Below, one piece after another: positions 1 through 8,034 of a stretch of DNA of 64,000 bases. The notes under the pieces are model-generated. The model worked only from the letters and a program-made list of their open reading frames with translations, did not search any database and was not told the origin of the DNA. This DNA is from Variovorax paradoxus (GTDB lineage Bacteria; Pseudomonadota; Gammaproteobacteria; Burkholderiales; Burkholderiaceae_C). The position numbers and the translations under genes were made by a program. Every line of letters begins with the position of its first letter. Positions within the stretch are counted from its first letter, which is position 1. The stretch spans positions 62,001-126,000 of the forward strand of contig NZ_JXQQ01000048.1 in the NCBI RefSeq assembly GCF_000834655.1, written 5' to 3'.

Positions 1-1181
1 TCGGCCTGAAGGTGGGCAGCGCCCACTGGGCCCTGCTGCCGACGCCGGTGCTGGTGCTCTCGGACATCGCCACCGACCAGCCTCGCCCCATCACCCTGCG
101 CCGCGTGGCGGCTCAGCTCAAGCTCTCTGACCTACTGCACCGCGTCATCGCCGTGGACGAGCTGCAGATCGAAAGCCTCGTGCTGCCGCGCGAGTCGGTG
201 CGCGCCTTTCGCGGCAAGGGCCCCAAGCCGCACGAGGGCGGCAACGTCATCGCGCTGCCCGCGCCCTGGACGCTCGCGCCGGTTCCACTGGAGCAGGTGC
301 GCTGGCGCGACGTGGTCTGGATTGACCGGCGCGACATCGCGCTCGCCTACGACGGCGAGATCGCCTTCGACACCCACTGGCGCCCGCGCCAGGCCCGCGT
401 GGAGCGCGCAGGCGCGACGCCGCCCGCGCGGCTGCGCCTGGACCGCGAAGCCGGGCAGGACCGCTGGCGCACTCGCATCGACGTGGGCGGCGGCACGTGG
501 AACGGCGTCGCGCTGTTCGAGACGCCGGCCGAGGGCAAGCTGCGCATCTCGGCCGAGCTCGATCCGCGCGATGTGGACATCCAGGGGCTGGTGCAGGCCT
601 TCGACCGCCGCGCATCGGTGGCCGGCAAGGTCTCGGGCCACACCACGCTCAAGGTCGAGGCCGACGAGGTCGGCGACTTCATGCGTGCGCTGCACACCCG
701 CACCACCTTCACGGTCAAGCCGGCCACGCTCACCAAGCTGGACATCGCCAAGGCCGTGACCACCGCCGGCATCAGCCGTGGCGGCACCACGTCGCTGGAC
801 GAACTCTACGGCACGCTCGACACCCAGGGCACCGAGGACGGCATCGTGATGCGCTACACCAACCTCAAGGCGCGCTCGGGCGTGCTCACCGCGAGCGGCA
901 ACCTGCGGCTCTTCAATCGCAAGATGGAGGGCGACATCGCGGTGGACCTGGTCGACGGCGTGGTCGGCGTGCCGCTGAAGATCGGCGGCACCGTGAGCGA
1001 CCCCGAGGTGTCGCTGACCGGCGGCGCCCTCGCAGGCGCGGCGGTCGGCAGCGCGGTGCTGCCGGGCGTGGGCACGGCCATCGGCGCGCGCATCGGCCAG
1101 CAGGTGGAAAAATTGTTCGGCGGCGGCGAGCCCGAGAAACCGGCGCCCAAGTTGCGCAAGCCGCCGGCGTCGCAGCGCTGA
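1..1181 (+). CDS. AsmA-family protein, C-terminal part (5' end outside window)
   Basis: The frame is open from base 3 to the stop at 1179-1181, so the gene begins upstream and about 390 C-terminal residues are visible. The sequence alternates short beta-strand-like stretches, then has a segment typical of AsmA C-terminal domains in which a low-variability region (tsLDELyGTL followed by a sGvLtaSGNLRL-like stretch) precedes a short hydrophobic Gly/Ala-rich segment (LAGAAVGSAVLPGVGTAIG) and a basic Pro-rich tail. AsmA-like proteins are anchored in the inner membrane and span the periplasm; many are implicated in lipid traffic to the outer membrane. That role here is inferred from family only. 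It is convergent with the ABC exporter, with a 10-bp gap and no obvious terminator. Confidence 0.75.
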   Translation, partial: GLKVGSAHWALLPTPVLVLSDIATDQPRPITLRRVAAQLKLSDLLHRVIAVDELQIESLVLPRESVRAFRGKGPKPHEGGNVIALPAPWTLAPVPLEQVRWRDVVWIDRRDIALAYDGEIAFDTHWRPRQARVERAGATPPARLRLDREAGQDRWRTRIDVGGGTWNGVALFETPAEGKLRISAELDPRDVDIQGLVQAFDRRASVAGKVSGHTTLKVEADEVGDFMRALHTRTTFTVKPATLTKLDIAKAVTTAGISRGGTTSLDELYGTLDTQGTEDGIVMRYTNLKARSGVLTASGNLRLFNRKMEGDIAVDLVDGVVGVPLKIGGTVSDPEVSLTGGALAGAAVGSAVLPGVGTAIGARIGQQVEKLFGGGEPEKPAPKLRKPPASQR

Positions 1182-1191
1182 CGGGTTACTG

Positions 1192-3000
1192 TCAGGCGGG
1201 CTCGGCCTCGCCCGGTGGTTCTGCAATGACGACGGGCTCGACATCTGGCACGCGCGGCACCGGCCGCTCGCCGATCTGCTGGCGCCACATCGCGTAGTAC
1301 AGCCCCTTGCCTTCGAGCAGCGCGGCATGCGTGCCGCTCTCGACGATTCGGCCTTTCTCCAGCACGTGGATCGTGCCCGCATGCATGATCGTCGAGAGCC
1401 GGTGCGCGATGAGGATGGTGATCTGCGTGCTGCGCGCCGAGATCTCGCGCACGGTGGTGGTGATCTGTTCTTCCGTGAGCGAGTCGAGCGCGGAGGTGGC
1501 CTCGTCGAAGATCAGGAGCCGCGGCTCCCGCACCAGCGCCCGCGCGATCGACAGCCGCTGCTTCTCGCCGCCCGAGAGCTTCATGCCGCGCTCGCCGATG
1601 GGCGTGTCCAGCCCCTCGGGCGAATTCTCGGCCAGGTACGCGCACGAGGCTTGCCGCATGGCTTCGAGGATCTCCTCGTCGGTGGCGTCGGGCTTCACCA
1701 GCTGCAGGTTCTCGCGGATCGTGCCGGCGAAGAGATGCGTCTCCTGCGTCACGAAGCCGATCTGCCGGCGCGCCTGGTTGTAGCGCAGGTCGCGCGTGGA
1801 GATGTCGTTGTAGAACACCTCGCCGCTCGCGGGCGTGTACAGGCCCACGAGCAGCTTCACCAGCGTCGACTTGCCCGAACCCGAGGGCCCGACGAAGGCG
1901 ATGGTGTCGCCCAGGCCCGCCTCGAAAGACACGTCGTCGAGCGCGTTGTCCGTCGCGCCCTTGTGGCGAAAGCTCACGTTGGCAAAGCGCAGGTGCGTGA
2001 CCGGCCCGATGCTGATCGGCGACTCGGGCCGCCGCTCGATGGGCTTTTGCATCAGCGCCTCGAAGTTCAGGAGCGACGCCTCGGCCTCGCGGTACGCCAG
2101 GATGATGTTGCCCAGCTCCTGCAGCGGCGCGAAGATCGCGACCGAGATGAACTGCATCGCGATCAGCTCGCCCGTGCTCAGCACGTCGCGAAAGATCAAC
2201 CACAGCAACGCGAACAGCACCGCCAGCTTCAGGAGGCTCAGCGTGGTGCCCTGCAGGAACGACAGGAGGCGGATGCGCTTCACCTTCTGCATCTCGAGCG
2301 CGAAGATGCGCGTGGTCTGCGCCTGCAGCCGCCGGATTTCCGGAAAGGTCAGTCCCAGGCTCTTGATGAGTTCGATGTTGCGCAGCGACTCGGTGATGAA
2401 GCCCGAGTTGCGATTGGTCTCGCGCGTGATCGAGCGCTGCTGGCTCTTGATCTCGCGGCTCAACAGGCCCGTGAGCCCGCCCAGCACCAGCACGCCGATC
2501 AGGAACACCGGCACCAGCAGCCAGTGCTTGGTCACCGCGTACCAGACCAGGAACCCGATGCCCACGATGGCCGCGAAGGCGGTGTTGATGAAGGCGTTGA
2601 TGAAGCGCTCGCTGTCCGCGCGCACCTTCTGCAGCATCGAGAGCGTTTCGCCGCTGCGCAGGTCCTCGAACTCGGGGAACTTCAGGCGCAGCAACTGGCG
2701 CAGGCCGTCGTTGAAGATCTGCGTACCGAACTTCTGCACCACCAGCCGCGTGATGTATTCCTGCAGCGCCTTCGCAAGCCGCGACGCGATCGCCACGCCG
2801 ACCGCGAGCGCCAGCAGGCGCAGCACGCCCGAGACCAGTTCCTGCTCTGTCTTGCCGTCGCGGTGGATGGCGTACCGGTCGATGATCTTGCCGAAGATGA
2901 TCGGGTCGACCAGCGCCAGCACCTGGCTGATGCCTGCCAGCAGGAGGGCGAGCAGTGCGAGGCGCGCGTGCGGCCGCAGGTAGGTCCAGAGGATGTGCAT
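1192..3000 (-). CDS. ABC exporter, fused membrane and ATPase domains (MsbA/LapB type)
   Basis: This 602-residue half-transporter has six predicted membrane segments in the first ~310 residues (for example LLALLLAGISQVLALV near 17-32), then a nucleotide-binding domain. Walker A (GPSGSGKST) lies near residue 372, the signature LSGGEKQR near 474, and Walker B LLIFDEATSALD follows. The organisation fits a homodimeric exporter of lipid, peptide or drug; the substrate cannot be told. I place the start at the ATG at 2998-3000 (MHILWTYL). The frame is open a further 60 codons upstream, but that part is Arg/Ser/Thr-rich and is translated from a palindromic repeat element, so it is not likely to be coding. 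No partner gene lies beside it. Confidence 0.9.
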   Translation of the reverse strand: MHILWTYLRPHARLALLALLLAGISQVLALVDPIIFGKIIDRYAIHRDGKTEQELVSGVLRLLALAVGVAIASRLAKALQEYITRLVVQKFGTQIFNDGLRQLLRLKFPEFEDLRSGETLSMLQKVRADSERFINAFINTAFAAIVGIGFLVWYAVTKHWLLVPVFLIGVLVLGGLTGLLSREIKSQQRSITRETNRNSGFITESLRNIELIKSLGLTFPEIRRLQAQTTRIFALEMQKVKRIRLLSFLQGTTLSLLKLAVLFALLWLIFRDVLSTGELIAMQFISVAIFAPLQELGNIILAYREAEASLLNFEALMQKPIERRPESPISIGPVTHLRFANVSFRHKGATDNALDDVSFEAGLGDTIAFVGPSGSGKSTLVKLLVGLYTPASGEVFYNDISTRDLRYNQARRQIGFVTQETHLFAGTIRENLQLVKPDATDEEILEAMRQASCAYLAENSPEGLDTPIGERGMKLSGGEKQRLSIARALVREPRLLIFDEATSALDSLTEEQITTTVREISARSTQITILIAHRLSTIMHAGTIHVLEKGRIVESGTHAALLEGKGLYYAMWRQQIGERPVPRVPDVEPVVIAEPPGEAEPA

Positions 3001-3033
3001 CGCGCCAGTATGCGATGCGGTTGTTCGGGGCGT

Positions 3034-3127
3034 GTGCGCAGGCCACCGGGTACTCCCCTCCGCGAATGGCCCCCGGCTTCGCCTCCTCCTTGATTTCGCT
3101 GCGGGGAGCACCCGATGCCCTGCGCAC
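3034..3127. repeat. Palindromic-ended repeat element, copy 1 (inverted relative to copy 2)
   Basis: A ~94-bp element has complementary ends: 3034-3051 pairs imperfectly with 3110-3127 (gtgcgcagg... against ...cctgcgcac). Its core, 3061-3100, reads as the reverse complement of 3199-3242 in copy 2 with a few changes. The two copies lie head to head, 46 bp apart, just upstream of the ABC exporter start. This looks like a small non-autonomous or REP-like intergenic element. The origin is inferred; the inverted relation is seen directly. Confidence 0.75.
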
Positions 3128-3173
3128 CTGGACGCGCTGCCGGTGTGCGGCCGATCAACGACTGCACTGATAA

Positions 3174-3269
3174 CGATCACGCCGATGGGGTGCCTTGCGC
3201 AGCGAAATCAAGGAGGAGGGCGAAGCCCGGGGGACATTCGCGGAGCAAGGTACCCCGTCGGCGTGATCG
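3174..3269. repeat. Palindromic-ended repeat element, copy 2
   Basis: The 96-bp element has terminal inverted repeats of 18 bp with one mismatch: 3174-3191 (cgatcacgccgatggggt) against 3252-3269. The core between them matches copy 1 in reverse complement. The tips of the two copies differ in sequence, yet each copy keeps self-complementary ends, which suggests selection for, or gain of, a folded structure. The element separates the exporter from the TctA-like gene, whose stop is at 3291. Beyond the two repeats the 3001-3290 interval holds no gene I can support. Confidence 0.8.
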
Positions 3270-3290
3270 CCGCCCCGGAACAATCCAGGC

Positions 3291-4679
3291 CTACGAAAAC
3301 GCCTTGATCACCGCAGGCACCGTCAGCACCGCCGTGTAGTAGCCCATGAACTGCACGCCGGTGTTGAAGCCGATGGCGCGCGACAGCAGGCCGCCGAGCA
3401 GGCCCATCGTGAGGATCACCAGCAGCCCGAGCAACTGGCCTTCCCACACGCTGATCACCACGATCAATCCGACGAAGGTCGCGATGATCGCCTCGTGGCT
3501 CACCTTGCGCGAGACGAACAGCGCCGCGCGGCGTGCGAAGTTCATCGTGAACGGATAGGCCACCAACGCCGCGAGCACCACGGCCAGCATGCCGTAGCCG
3601 AGGAATTCCCAATGGTTCAGCAGGTTGTGCAGGTTGTGCGTCTGGCCCGTGGCCGAGTCGATGGTGAACACCGGCGGCGCGTTGAAGAGCGGCGCGGCCG
3701 GGCCAGCGGCGACGGGGCTCAGCGGCAGGCCGATGGCGATCAGCGGGATCAACGCCTCGGCGATGTAGGTGGCCTCCGTCACGCCGTTGCGCGCGGCCAG
3801 CGTGGTCGTGAGGCGGTGGTATGCGTGCCTGATGCGCGAACCCACCAGTTCGCCCAGCACCACCGTCATCGCGACCGGGCTGAACACGAAGGTGGCGCTG
3901 GAGATCGTGGCGGTCGCGAAGGTCCACTTCACCTGCGTGCGGTCGAGCACCTTGAACGGGTTCGGGAAGTAGCCCGTCCAGCCCTTCACGTCGGGCGCGA
4001 GCGAGAAGGTGCGGACCTTGTCGCGCTTCATGCGCGCACGCGCCGCGGGCGAGATCACCGAGAAGAGGTCGGCCACCAGCGGCCCGATGGCGATGCCGAG
4101 GAAATAGCTGATGCTGAGCTTCACGCCGTATTTGCCGGTGAGCGCCTGCAGCGCCACGATCACCATCACGAACGGCACCAGCGTGGCCACCGACGCCCAG
4201 CGCCCGCTCGAGAAGTAGGCGATGGCCACGGCGGCCACCACGAAGATCCACGGCGCCGCCTTGGTGATGGCCGCGCCGTAGGGCGCGAGCAGCACCGCGA
4301 ACAAGACGGCCAGCGGCACCGCGATGAAGGCCGCGATGATCGCGCCCGACACCATCTTGCGCAGCGCGATGTGCGGCACGCCCAGGTTGCGCAGCACGTT
4401 CGCGTCCTGCAGCAGCGGCGTGGCCATGGTGTCGCCCGGAATGCCCAGGAGCGCGGTGGGCACCGCGTGCGTCATGTGCTTGGCCACGGCGGCGGCCAGG
4501 AAGAAGGTGAACACGCCTTCGGGCGGCACGCCCAGCAGCACCACCAGCAGCGTGAGCGGCGCGAGCGTGGTGGTTTCGTCGGTGCCCGAGACGAGGCCGA
4601 TGGCCGCGAACACGATGGCCCCCACGAGGCCCATGCCGGTGGCCACGAGGATCTGGTTGAAGAGGGCGGCTTCGATCAC
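3291..4679 (-). CDS. TctA-like integral membrane permease
   Basis: The 462-residue product is almost entirely hydrophobic, with roughly ten to twelve membrane segments. Two related motifs, LLGIPGDTMATPLL near 78-90 and AIGLPLSPVAAGPAAPL near 315-331, recall the two G-[IL]-P loops found in the halves of TctA permeases of tripartite tricarboxylate transporters. It begins with GTG at 4679 and overlaps the stop of the preceding small membrane gene (GTGA), so the pair is translationally coupled, as large and small membrane subunits of such carriers usually are. No periplasmic binding protein is encoded nearby. Next to HMG-CoA reductase, uptake of mevalonate or a related hydroxy acid is a reasonable guess. 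Family call moderately sure; substrate not shown. Confidence 0.6.
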   Translation of the reverse strand: MIEAALFNQILVATGMGLVGAIVFAAIGLVSGTDETTTLAPLTLLVVLLGVPPEGVFTFFLAAAVAKHMTHAVPTALLGIPGDTMATPLLQDANVLRNLGVPHIALRKMVSGAIIAAFIAVPLAVLFAVLLAPYGAAITKAAPWIFVVAAVAIAYFSSGRWASVATLVPFVMVIVALQALTGKYGVKLSISYFLGIAIGPLVADLFSVISPAARARMKRDKVRTFSLAPDVKGWTGYFPNPFKVLDRTQVKWTFATATISSATFVFSPVAMTVVLGELVGSRIRHAYHRLTTTLAARNGVTEATYIAEALIPLIAIGLPLSPVAAGPAAPLFNAPPVFTIDSATGQTHNLHNLLNHWEFLGYGMLAVVLAALVAYPFTMNFARRAALFVSRKVSHEAIIATFVGLIVVISVWEGQLLGLLVILTMGLLGGLLSRAIGFNTGVQFMGYYTAVLTVPAVIKAFS

Positions 4680-5134
4680 GGTGCGGCTCCTTCAGTGCTG
4701 CGGGCGCGGGGCTTGTACGACGCGAACAGGTCGTAGATTTCGAGCTCCTTCATCTCGCGCACCACCGACGGCGGCAGGTCGTTGACCGAGCCGAGGTCGC
4801 CGTGCTCGCCGGCCAGTTCGGACAGTACTTCCTCGCGCCAGCGCGGATCGGGGTCCGTGCCCTCGACCACCTCGCGCTTCGGCGCGAAGAGCTTGGCGCA
4901 GATCAACCCCGAGACGACGCAGCCGCCGAGGCCCGCGAGCATCGCATAGGCACGCGCCAGCTCGGGCGTGCTCACCGCGCTTGCGAGCAGGCGGCTCGCC
5001 ACGAGGTAACCCGCGAGGCTCACCGCGACGCCGATGACGATCGACCACGCGAGATGGCCGAGGTCGGCCGTGTCGCCCCATATCTCCACCAGCCGCCAAC
5101 GGGCGGAGGCGGGCGTTGCAGTGTCTGCGTTCAT
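4676..5134 (-). CDS. Small membrane protein, probable TctB-like partner
   Basis: The 152-residue protein has two clear membrane segments (LAWSIVIGVAVSLAGYLVA near 28-46, and AYAMLAGLGGCVVSGLICAKLF near 63-84) and a hydrophilic C-terminal half rich in Glu, Asp and Arg. I do not recognise a named domain. Its position directly upstream of the TctA-like gene, with overlapping start and stop codons, suggests a small subunit of the same carrier. Canonical TctB proteins usually have four segments, so this would be a reduced or unrelated version. It follows the HMG-CoA reductase gene by 92 bp and is likely part of the same transcript. Confidence 0.6.
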   Translation of the reverse strand: MNADTATPASARWRLVEIWGDTADLGHLAWSIVIGVAVSLAGYLVASRLLASAVSTPELARAYAMLAGLGGCVVSGLICAKLFAPKREVVEGTDPDPRWREEVLSELAGEHGDLGSVNDLPPSVVREMKELEIYDLFASYKPRARSTEGAAP

Positions 5135-5226
5135 GTGTGATGTCTCCGTCTGTGGTTATGTGACGGCCACGCTCGTGGCCGCCGCGGTATCGGCCGCGGT
5201 CCGTGTGCGGGCATTCCCCGCGTTGC

Positions 5227-6513
5227 TTACTTCTTGCGCAGCGCTTCGAGCAGCGCCACCGCGCGGTCGGTGCGCACGTCGTGCTCGGCGGCCATCTGTT
5301 TGGCGATGCTGTCGATCTCGTCGCCCGTGGCGCCCGCGACCAGCGCGATGTTGCGGGCATGCAGCGCCATGTGGCCGCGCTGGATGCCTTCGGTGGCGAG
5401 CGCGCGCAACGCGCCCAGGTTCTGTGCAAGGCCCACGGCAACGGCGACTTCGCCGAGCTCCTGCGCGGACTTCACGTCGAGGATCTTCAGTGCGAGCCGT
5501 GCGAGCGGATGCGTCTTCGTCGCGCCGCCCACGAGCCCCACGGGCATCGGCATCTCGATGGTGCCGACGAGTGCACCCGTGGTGTCCTTCTCCCACGTGG
5601 TGAGCGACGTGTAGCGCCCGCTGCGGCAGGCATAGGCATGTGCGCCGGCTTCCACTGCGCGCCAGTCGTTGCCGGTTGCGACGATCACCGGATCGACGCC
5701 GTTCATGATGCCCTTGTTGTGCGTCGCCGCGCGGTAGGGGTCGACGGCCGCGAAGGTGTACGCATCGATCACGCCCTCGACCACCTCTTCGCCGCTGCGC
5801 TCGCGCGTGGCCAGCACGGCCGGTGCGAGCCGCACGCGGGCACGCGCCAGCCTGAGGTCCGCCAGGTTCGACAGGATGCGAAGGCGCACCGTGCCGCCCG
5901 TGAGCTTCTCGACCAGCGGCGACACCGCCTCGGCCATGGTGTTGACGGTGTTCGCGCCCATCGCGTCGCGCACGTCGACGACGAGGTGCATCACCACCAT
6001 CGCGCCGCGCGGCGTGTCGCCGAACACATGCACCTCGATGTCGCGGCAACCGCCGCCCAGGCCGATCAGCACCTTGTCGCGGCTGTTCGCCACGGCGAGG
6101 ATCTCGTCGCGCGCCCGCAGCAGCGCGAGCCGCGCGCCGTACGGGTCGGTGATGCCGATCACCTGCACCTGCGCGCGCATCAGCGGCCCGGTGCTCGAGG
6201 CCTCGAAGCCGCCGCCTTCGCGCGCCAGCTTGGCCATGAACGACGCGGCGGCCACCACCGAGGGCTCTTCCACCGCCATCGGCACGAGGTAGTCGCGCCC
6301 GTTCACCGTGAAGTTTCCGGCCACGCCCAAGGGCAGCTCGAAGGTGCCGATCACGTTCTCGACCATGCCGTTGGCGCGGTCCACGGCGAGCGCGCCGGGC
6401 TGGGCGAGGAGGGCCACTTCGTCGTCGGTGAGCGATGCGGCCTTCGCGATATGGGCGAAGCGCTGCGCGGGCGTGAGGGCACGGAAATTGGGAATGCGGG
6501 AGTCGGCGACCAT
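5227..6513 (-). CDS. mvaA: Class II (degradative) hydroxymethylglutaryl-CoA reductase
   Basis: The 428-residue protein has the size and motifs of class II HMG-CoA reductase: ENVIG near 52-56, the HNKG lysine, and GNDWRA. The four catalytic residues known from the Pseudomonas mevalonii enzyme are present at the same numbers: Glu83, Lys267, Asp283 and His381. Asp146, linked to NAD preference in that enzyme, is also present. In P. mevalonii the enzyme runs oxidatively, turning mevalonate and CoA into HMG-CoA. HMG-CoA lyase, the next step there, is not in this window. The gene heads a leftward set with the two membrane proteins and is divergent from a MocR regulator, the usual layout for a regulator and its target. 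Function confident; direction in the cell inferred. Confidence 0.93.
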   Translation of the reverse strand: MVADSRIPNFRALTPAQRFAHIAKAASLTDDEVALLAQPGALAVDRANGMVENVIGTFELPLGVAGNFTVNGRDYLVPMAVEEPSVVAAASFMAKLAREGGGFEASSTGPLMRAQVQVIGITDPYGARLALLRARDEILAVANSRDKVLIGLGGGCRDIEVHVFGDTPRGAMVVMHLVVDVRDAMGANTVNTMAEAVSPLVEKLTGGTVRLRILSNLADLRLARARVRLAPAVLATRERSGEEVVEGVIDAYTFAAVDPYRAATHNKGIMNGVDPVIVATGNDWRAVEAGAHAYACRSGRYTSLTTWEKDTTGALVGTIEMPMPVGLVGGATKTHPLARLALKILDVKSAQELGEVAVAVGLAQNLGALRALATEGIQRGHMALHARNIALVAGATGDEIDSIAKQMAAEHDVRTDRAVALLEALRKK

Positions 6514-6584
6514 CGTTGCTTGTCTCTTCGGAAGATGAATTCGGGAGCAGGCAATTTAGGTCGGCTGTACCGCCGGCGGAAGGC

Positions 6585-6642
6585 ACAGTTTGGCGGGACA
6601 GTGCGGACAGTGGTCCGTGAAAGCGGCCTCCTGTGTCACAGT
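6585..6642. promoter_or_regulatory. Repeated ACAGT motifs in the mvaA/MocR divergent region
   Basis: The pentamer acagt occurs at 6585-6589, 6598-6602, 6607-6611 and 6638-6642. The two middle copies share a longer core (g-gacagtg). MocR-type regulators are known to bind short direct repeats near their own promoters, so these are candidate operator sites for the regulator at 6651. This is inference from position and repetition alone. Confidence 0.35.
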
Positions 6643-6650
6643 CTCGGCTC

Positions 6651-8033
6651 ATGACCACGATCGCCGATTCGCTCGCCGACACCCTCGCGCGCCAGATCGC
6701 GAGCGGCGCCTACAAGGCCGGCGACAAGCTGCCGTCGCTGCGCGAGCTGGCGCAATTGCATGGCTATGCCAAGAACACCGTGGTGGCCGCGTTCGAGCTG
6801 CTGGTGTCGCGCGGCCTCGTCGAACCCCGCCGTGGCTCGGGGTACTTCGTGCTTGCGCAGTCGACGCCCAAGCCGGCAGAAGAAGACGCGGGCAGCCTCG
6901 GCCGTGCGATGGACATCGTGTGGCTCATGCGTGAGCAGCTCAAGACGCAGCCCGATGCGGTCGCGGTGGGCGACGGCTTTCCGCCCGTCGAATGGCTGGC
7001 CGATGTGCGCCTGGACAAGTACCACCCGAAGGTCGTGCGCACGGGGCTCGGTGCGCTCTTCCGCTACGGCAGCCGCTTCGGCTACGCACCGCTGCGCGAC
7101 CACCTGGTGCGCAAGCTCGCCGACTTCGGCATCGGCGCGGAGCCCCGGCAGATCGTGCTCACGCACGGCGCCAACGAGGCGATGGACATCGTCATCCGCT
7201 ACTTCGTGCCGCCGGGCGGCAAGGTGCTGGTCGACGACCCGGGCTACTACCCGCTCTTCGGCAAGCTCAAGCTCGCGGGCGCGCAGATGCTGGCCGTGCC
7301 GCGCCTGGCGGACGGGCCCGACCTCGATGTGCTGGAACAATTGCTCATCGCCGAGCGGCCGCGCCTCTTCTTCACGCAGTCGCTCGCGCACAACCCCACG
7401 GGCTCCGACATCTCGCCGGCCAAGGCCTTCCGCGTGCTGCAGCTCGCGCAGAAATACAACCTGCTGATCGTGGAGAACGATCCGCTGGCCGACTTCAAGC
7501 CGACGGCGCTGCCGCGGCTTTCGGCGCTCGACCAGCTGGAGCGCACGATCTACATCGGCAGCTTCTCGAAGTCGTTCTCCGCGGCCCTGCGCGTGGGCTT
7601 CATCGCCTGCGGTGCAGACCTCGCGAGCGATCTGGCCGACCTGAAGGCGCTGATCCACGTGAGCAGCTCGGAGTACAGCGAGCGCACGGTCGACGTGATC
7701 CTGAGCGAGGGCCACTACCAACGGCATCTCAACCGCCTGCAGACGCGCCTCGGCGAGGCCACGCGCAAGGCGTTGCAGCTGTTCGACTCGGTCGATGCGG
7801 AGGTCTTCGCGCGCACGCCGCAGTCGCTCTACATCTGGGCGGCGCTGCCCGGCGTGGCCGACTCGCTAACGTTCGCCAAGGAGCTGCTGCCGCGCAAGAT
7901 CGTGATGGCGCCGGGGCGGATCTTCAGCGTCGATTCGACGCAGGTCTCGCGCTGGTCGCGCTTCAACGTCGGCGCCATGGCCGATCCGCGTTTCGCGAAG
8001 GCGCTGCGCATCGCGCTGCGGCGGCGCGCCTGA
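6651..8033 (+). CDS. MocR-type GntR/aminotransferase regulator
   Basis: An N-terminal GntR winged helix (residues ~5-65, with AGDKLPSLRELA and the recognition helix AKNTVVAAFELL) is followed by a fold-type I aminotransferase domain. The probable PLP-binding lysine is in IYIGSFSKSFS near residue 307; the NDPLADF segment upstream supplies the cofactor-contacting Asp. Proteins of this build use PLP and often an amino-acid-derived ligand to switch transcription. I start at the ATG at 6651; a GTG at 6633 is in frame but adds only six residues. It faces mvaA across 137 bp. It ends one base before the convergent enoyl-CoA hydratase stop. Regulation of mvaA and the carrier is inferred. Confidence 0.85.
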   Translation: MTTIADSLADTLARQIASGAYKAGDKLPSLRELAQLHGYAKNTVVAAFELLVSRGLVEPRRGSGYFVLAQSTPKPAEEDAGSLGRAMDIVWLMREQLKTQPDAVAVGDGFPPVEWLADVRLDKYHPKVVRTGLGALFRYGSRFGYAPLRDHLVRKLADFGIGAEPRQIVLTHGANEAMDIVIRYFVPPGGKVLVDDPGYYPLFGKLKLAGAQMLAVPRLADGPDLDVLEQLLIAERPRLFFTQSLAHNPTGSDISPAKAFRVLQLAQKYNLLIVENDPLADFKPTALPRLSALDQLERTIYIGSFSKSFSAALRVGFIACGADLASDLADLKALIHVSSSEYSERTVDVILSEGHYQRHLNRLQTRLGEATRKALQLFDSVDAEVFARTPQSLYIWAALPGVADSLTFAKELLPRKIVMAPGRIFSVDSTQVSRWSRFNVGAMADPRFAKALRIALRRRA

Positions 8034-8034
8034 A

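Noticed and set aside
854..3127. Long open frame opposite/overlapping the ABC exporter (757 codons)
   Set aside because: It is an out-of-frame shadow of the exporter gene, extremely Arg/Ala/His-rich, as expected for G+C-rich DNA read in the wrong frame.
3001..3180. N-terminal extension of the ABC exporter
   Set aside because: Sixty codons translated from a repeat element, without membrane or family features; the ATG at 3000 fits exporters better.
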